Source of the DNA: Ascaphus truei
Taxonomy: Eukaryota; Chordata; Amphibia; Anura; Ascaphidae
Reading direction: 5' to 3'
Length of the DNA stretch: 64,000 nt
Assembly: GCA_036426205.1 (NCBI GenBank)
Contig: CM071568.1
Span: 115,655,504 to 115,719,503, forward strand
The position numbers and the translations under genes are program-made. How positions within the stretch are numbered: position 1 is the first letter of the stretch; every line of letters starts with the position of its first letter. The notes under the pieces are model-generated. The model had not been told where the DNA came from and ran no database searches. It worked only from the letters and a program-made list of their open reading frames with translations. Shown piece after piece: positions 58,866-64,000 of this stretch.

Positions 58866-60321
58866 TGGCTCCCAATTTTCGGATTTATGAATACCTTACA
58901 ACACGATTATTGGTATCTTAAATACTTTATTGAACAATGCATGCAATTGTACATTATTTCATATCATAACAAAGGGCCTCATGCAGTAAGCGCCGATAAG
59001 GCTTTTATCGGCATTTTCCAGCCAAAATTGGATTTGAGATTTAGTAAGCACCGATAAGTGCTCAAAATCGGCAGTTTTTCTTGCCGATAAAAATTTATCA
59101 GCATGCGGCAGTCGATAACCCACTTATCTGCACTTTTCGGCACTTTTTTAAATTGGCTGTATTCAAGTAGCCCCGATCAGCTTATCGGTGCTGATCGGCA
59201 CTCAGAAATGGAGATTTCATCGGCAATTGGTCCCGCCAACTAAAGTTGACAAGTTGGAGTGGAGATGGATTGGCAATGTTGCCGGGACGGCACTTAGAAA
59301 AAAAAACCTCATCTCTCCATCAATGGAGTCAATGGAGCGGGGACTTATAACATTATAGGACTGTTTACGTTCTATTGCTCATAAGAAAAATGTGCTTGGC
59401 ATTACAGTGTCGAGGTCATTCACTTCATCGTGTCACCCCTTATGTTTATTATTTGCATAACATTGTACTTTTCAATGTTATGATGATTTGCGTGTCACAT
59501 TAGTCTTAATGTTATGATGTGTCAAGGGAAAATCCTATACTCAACTCTTAAAGGAACAGGTCACATCATATCAAACATGTTACTTAAGTGTGCTTCAATT
59601 TATTATATGATGTAACACATTTCACACATCTAACAGATCCAGCGTATAGTAATGTTGCTATACATTATACAAATTATACAATGCTTGTAATGTGTAACGT
59701 ATGATCAAACGTAAATGTAGCTGTTTGTTTTCATGTTTACATGTACTTTGTGACCTCCCTCTTTTGATGACGTCCGCAATTGGACACTCAATAACATTGC
59801 ATGTTTACATTGTACACAATGCATTACAATCATTTCATGCTAACTTATACACACATCTATAATAGTTACTCATTTTTACACGATTGAAACTGAATCAATA
59901 GCAACTATCCTGATGGCATTTAATTATGCATATGCACTTTACAATTAGTTCATGTTAACAGGTGACAATAACATGCCAAATTACACATGTTGCAACGTAG
60001 TTTCTCAACGTCAATGTCATGGTTGTATCCTAATTAGATGACTGAGTGTTGCGTTCAGAAGTGGTACATGCAATACACATTCCAGAAATACTTGCCAATA
60101 AATGCTTGTACAAAGCTTAACGTTACATCATTCTCAAATATCATAATTGCCTGGTGAACACACATAAATAATCCTTTTAATTGCTACTGGATACACGTTG
60201 GGAGTGAACAACTTGGATATGTTAATGTAACACCTTGCACTTCAGCAAGTCACCTGACATCATCACATAGGTATTTAAAGGAGGGCAATTTCACAGCGCA
60301 TTCACAGCTACAGACCTGAAA

Positions 60322-61556
60322 ATGATGCGAATGTTTATGAGACGGAGGAAGATTCTTTTGGATGAGAGGCTTGCTGATGGAGAGGATGTCACAGGCCAAG
60401 GAAGGGACAGGGACAGAGGCAGGGACAGTGGCAGGGACAGTGACAGGCACGCGGACAGGAGAGGGAGAGGTTGAGGGAGAGGGCAAGGAGATGAGAGGAG
60501 AAGAGAAAGGAGAGAAGTTGTGCCTCGTCCTCGTTTGTACAGGGAGAGAACCCTGTTAGATGGGATGAGTGAGGAGGAGATTGTAAGTCGCTATCGTTTG
60601 AGTTCAGCAGCAATCTTAGCTCTTTATGAAGAGATACAGGGAGATTTAGATTTTGTGACAGCCAGAGGTCGTGCAGTCCCCGGGCTTGTTAAAATGCTCT
60701 GCTCATTACATTATCTTGCTTCCGCGTCATTCCAGACAACTGTGGGCATAGTGGGCGGGGTCTCGCTATCTACATTCTCGCGGGCCTTTACCCAGTTTCT
60801 ATGTGCACTCAATAGACGCGCTAGGAATTATATTCATTTTCCTACAGGGCACACAGAGTGGCTGGAAGTCAGGAATGGCTTTTATACCATAGCCGGGATA
60901 CCATGTGTGATGGGTGCAATCGATTGCACCCATGTTGCTTTTATCCCGCCTAGTCAGTGAGCATGCTTACTGCAATTGTAAGCACTACCATTCCCTGAAT
61001 GTACAAGTGGTATGCGATGCCACGATGAAGATTATGCATGTGGTAGCCAAATTCCCTGGTTCCAGTAACGATTCCTCTATCCTGAGAAACTCATCAGTCT
61101 TCAATGCTTTCGAAGAAGGCTATTTTGGACCTGGTTGGCTGGTAGGTGAGTACATATTATGATGTGTTAACAAACAACTCTTGGTTTTCTAGAAAATGTT
61201 GTATGTAATAATGTTAAAACAAATTGTTTCATATTTGTGCACGATGGATTATAGGTGACTCAGGATACGGAATTAGGCCGTGGCTGTTGATCCCTGTGCC
61301 AAACCCTCAATGTGAAGCAGAGGAGAGGTACAATGTTGCCCATATATCTACGCGATCCATCATAGAGAGGACATTTGGCCTTCTCACGACAAGATTTAGG
61401 TGTCTCGATAGAACTGGTGGGGCACTTCAAAATAAGCCTGCTAAAGTGTCGGATATTATAATTGCATGTTGCATTTTTCACAATGTGGCACTCCGCAATA
61501 ATGTACCAACAGACATATGTCAGGGTTTGGAGGAGGAGCATCCCGTCAATTGTTGA
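60322..61556 (+). pseudogene. HARBI1-type Harbinger transposase, nearly intact
   Basis: DDE transposase that cuts and rejoins Harbinger ends. ATG at 60322 opens a basic, Arg/Asp-rich N-terminus (GRDRDRGRDSGRDSDR). An in-frame TGA at 60472 fits a CGA to TGA change, and the frame then reads on through RERTLLDGMSEEEIVSRYRL and a helix-turn-helix-like SLSTFSRAFTQFL. Catalytic residues are visible: first Asp in GAIDCTH (60922), second in GDSGYG (61257), Glu in IERTFG (61365), with 35 residues between the last two as in the family. A one-base shift lies near 60953, after IPPS. An intron 61146-61254 (109 bp; gtgagt donor, attatag acceptor) joins GPGWLV to GDSGY. It ends HPVNC at 61554. Length (~370 codons) is normal. 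It is inactive as sequenced, but only two lesions are seen. Confidence 0.9.
61146..61254 (+). other. Intron of the Harbinger transposase
   Basis: GT-AG intron of 109 bp in phase 1; removal restores the conserved LVGDSGY. It has stops in the open frame. Confidence 0.85.
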
Positions 61557-61624
61557 GACACGTCTGAATGTCATAAACACATTTTTTTCATGTAAGCAAA
61601 TACATATATGTTCATAGTACTACA

Positions 61625-62018
61625 CTGGCGACACACTTTATTCGAGCTCGGCTAGTCCCACGAATTCGGGTATACCCGGGTGTATTGAGGTTTGTGACTG
61701 TTTTCTGCCCGAGTGCATTGGGTTATTTTCCAGGCAGGGATTGAAGCATTTTATTCCCACTGGCTGCAATACTGCACAGTATATATATATATACTGCATT
61801 ACAATTCATGAATTTATGCCATCTGGTAGACACGCGAAGCATTGCAGCCTATTAAATCCTAATCATTATCATTTAACAGATCAGCCGCCCGTCAGCCAGG
61901 CATGAACCCAGGCTGGGAAGGCAAACGCAACGGGGCTTGTCAGAGGTGAGGAGCGGCGCATTCCAGGTATCTGCCAGGTACATACTGGGTATTTGCTCGA
62001 ATAAAGTGTGTCGGTGCA
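61625..62018. mobile_element. ~390 bp MITE nested in the Harbinger element
   Basis: Terminal repeats cgacacactttattcgagc (61629-61647) and its inverse (61995-62013) match exactly over 19 bases. Outer bases read CACTGG on the left and (inverted) CAC on the right. GTAC occurs just outside both ends. The superfamily is uncertain; the CACT start recalls CACTA-type elements. Confidence 0.7.
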
Positions 62019-62019
62019 G

Positions 62020-63845
62020 TACATAGATGTATTCATTCTTTGTTATGATAAATACATTTTTCCAAATACCATTCACTTAGGAAACAGATGAATATGGTTT
62101 GCACACCTTTCTCTAATCTGCTTTGTGGACAATTGCATGTGGCACCGGTATGTCATTCATCAACAGGTTGTATTATACATCTTACCAATAAAAGGTGTTG
62201 TTTGTACGTGAAGAAATAATGTGTACTAAATCTATATTTTATGTACATGCTCTTTTTGGTTATGCATACACAATAAACCTACTATGTCGATAGTCAATAG
62301 CTAGTGCAGTATGGTTACATACAATGTTTCTTTTGCAGTGTGACATGTGAGTCACAATGATGTGTACACTATTGTGTATTTCAGATCATATTTGACGTAT
62401 TATAGATGTTGTTTCATATCACATACAAAATTGTCAATTCTGTGTGTTGCTTACCTTAATGAACATGTCATGACAATGATTTATATTCATTCATGTTTTC
62501 TTTTTCAAGGTATATCACTTCAATGACTGCTCATGGTATGTATTTCAATTCACATCTGTCATAAGATGTGCAAACCTCGATACAGGTATAGTTACAGGAT
62601 GTATAAACAGAACGTAATGAAAAAGATGTGACAATTGAAACATGTCGTTTCTGTATTGTGTACGTGCGTTTAGCTACACTTGGTGGTTATTGTGCAGTGT
62701 GTTTTACAATCATTAGGGACATTACATAACATGTAATTTAGCAAACGTTACAACATCCATTCATGGAATATAGGGGTGGGGGGAGATAAGGGGATAAACC
62801 CTGCTCAGCTATTGATTATGGGAGGAGAACATCCATTGATGCACATGAGCGATTTTAACACTCAATGCATGTTTGTATGAAAAGACCCCAATGTTTTAAA
62901 CATCATTAACATTGCAATGTATGTGATTAGTTGTTGTATCACTTCATCTTCATGTTGATTACTACATTGTCACATGTGTATGTATAAGTGAAAGATGTGT
63001 GTTGATTTGACGTTCATGTAACATGTGTCAAAATGTTAACACCATTCCAAAGTATAGTTCTTTGGATTCTCAACTTTTCCTAATTCATTCAACACAATGA
63101 CAATGTTGTTAATATAATTTTTATTTCATTCACGTTAGTTATTCATAATGATCAGGATCCTTTATAACTAATGTCAACATATGAACATAAATGAAGTGGA
63201 CATTTGCATACGCACACATTTCAGCAACAGTGTGTGTGTATGTGTTGTAGTTTTTGTGTGATGCATGTATTTATACGTGAAATAATATAAACCAACATAA
63301 TAATGTTGCTTTTATCATCGGCCTCACTTAGCTATGTATGTGTTGAACGTTTACTAATAACACTAAACTATTGTTAGTTGTGTGATTAAAATGTACACAC
63401 AAATGTTCATGGTTTCATGATCTTTAACTAACATTCATTAGCTCATGCATGTTAGGTTAGCACTACAACTTAGTTGATAATATAAAATGCACACGACTAA
63501 ACAGTTTCTATCACCTCACTATTGTTATTGTGTACGTTCAGATACAATGTCTACGAGTTGTTATGTAGCATTTACATTCTTTGAAAAGTCACACGTGAGA
63601 TTATAATATATAGTAGATTAATGTGTTTGCTGAGTGATAATGTTGGTTGCATATATCACATGGCAATACATATAATGTTAGTAGAAAAGAACAAAAAAAA
63701 TATAAGTTTTAACTTCAGTGCTTAGCAACATCATTATGTTAATTAAGTGCATAGTAAATATTTGCATAATAGGATAACATTATGTAGTGATTGTTAATCT
63801 GCGCACCAATCATTGAAAGCATTGTTACATATTTATTATAATAGT
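62020..63845. other. AT-rich interior of the Harbinger element
   Basis: No ORF with family resemblance. It could contain introns of the convergent partner gene. Confidence 0.4.
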
Positions 63846-63851
63846 TGTTCG

Positions 63852-63929
63852 CTAGTCGTCACAATCATCTAATATAATGATTGGCTCATCTGAAATCATA
63901 CATTGGTCCCATGTATTCATCCGCGACAT
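63852..63929 (-). pseudogene. Possible last exon of the partner Myb-like gene
   Basis: On the minus strand a tttcacag acceptor is followed by an open stretch. In phase 0 it gives 25 residues ending ISDEPIIILDDCDD and TAG at 63852. In phase 1, the phase left by exon 2 of the gene at 24955, it gives DVADEYMGPMYDFR and TGA. Convergent placement of the partner gene is usual for Harbinger elements. The upstream exons would lie beyond the window. Speculative. Confidence 0.35.
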
Positions 63930-64000
63930 CTGTGAAATACAGCAAACACATGATGTTCAAAGATGGCACATTTATATATGTCTCAGCATGACAACGCTTA

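Larger units (their letters stand above)
58974..64000 (+). mobile_element. Harbinger element, right end beyond the window
   Basis: The left terminal repeat GGGCCTCATGCAGTAAGCG at 58974 is followed by ~1.3 kb with dispersed 'ccgataag / cttatcgg' motifs, then the HARBI1-type transposase (60322-61556), and ~2.3 kb of AT-rich DNA. A possible last exon of the Myb-like partner runs on the opposite strand (63852-63929). The right terminal repeat is not seen. The final bases acaacgctta are too short to count. A different MITE sits inside at 61625-62018. Confidence 0.75.

Noticed and set aside
63990..64000. Terminal bases acaacgctta as the start of the right Harbinger repeat (cgcttactgcat...)
   Set aside because: Only six matching bases, and the partner gene appears to extend beyond the edge, so the repeat should lie further out.

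Overview
This window looks like gene-poor nuclear DNA of a vertebrate, most likely an anuran amphibian. The evidence is the mix of elements: Harbinger transposons with a HARBI1-type transposase and a Myb/SANT partner, DIRS retrotransposons, L2-, L1- and RTE-type LINEs, hAT MITEs, several LTRs, and foldback repeats carrying hammerhead-ribozyme-like cores. I found no host protein-coding gene, tRNA or rRNA, and nothing prokaryotic. Species assignment is inference.

Layout. 0-8.6 kb: an ATCT microsatellite, a decayed L2-type LINE on the minus strand (2.05-4.5 kb) with an NPGP 2A-like motif near its 5' end, and a hAT MITE. 8.6-17.6 kb: a minus-strand DIRS-type retrotransposon (gag zinc motif, RT with YLDD, RNase H, probable recombinase tail) broken by two insertions. 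One is a 614 bp foldback with a 15 bp target-site duplication (TSD). The other is a solo LTR (TSD AATGC), which was itself broken by a 3.9 kb foldback retroelement, which was then hit by a 5'-truncated L1 (14 bp TSD). 17.8-18.3 kb: a Harbinger-type MITE. 20-21.5 kb: a probable solo LTR inside a small MITE. 24-26.1 kb: the left end of a Harbinger element with two exons of its Myb/SANT-like gene.

26-34 kb holds short repeats, a perfect hAT MITE, a long hairpin and otherwise unassigned AT-rich sequence. 34.7-44 kb is a large imperfect palindrome. An LTR retrotransposon (34836-41213, TSD CCATC, tRNA-Leu-type primer site) sits in its left arm. The only ORF of that retrotransposon is a ~790-codon coiled-coil protein on the minus strand, with no gag or pol that I can recognise. 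About 1.6 kb of its interior is tandemly repeated, and the second copy is full of one-base indels. A G-rich minisatellite element interrupts the palindrome's right arm. 46.7 kb: an intronless, decayed Myb/SANT relic. 51.1-52.3 kb: a foldback retroelement with a 17 bp TSD and a hammerhead-like core in each arm. 53-54.5 kb: an L1 ORF1 relic split by a hAT MITE. 55.8-56.7 kb: an RTE-like LINE relic. 57.2-57.8 kb: a solo LTR. 58.97 kb to the window end: most of a Harbinger element whose HARBI1-type transposase is nearly intact (one TGA, one frameshift, one 109 bp intron), probably followed by a convergent partner gene running off the edge.

The two most interesting systems are the foldback retroelements, whose TSD - single tail - arm - spacer - inverted arm - TSD architecture looks like overlapping twin priming of hammerhead-bearing RNAs, and the LTR retrotransposon that carries only a coiled-coil ORF.
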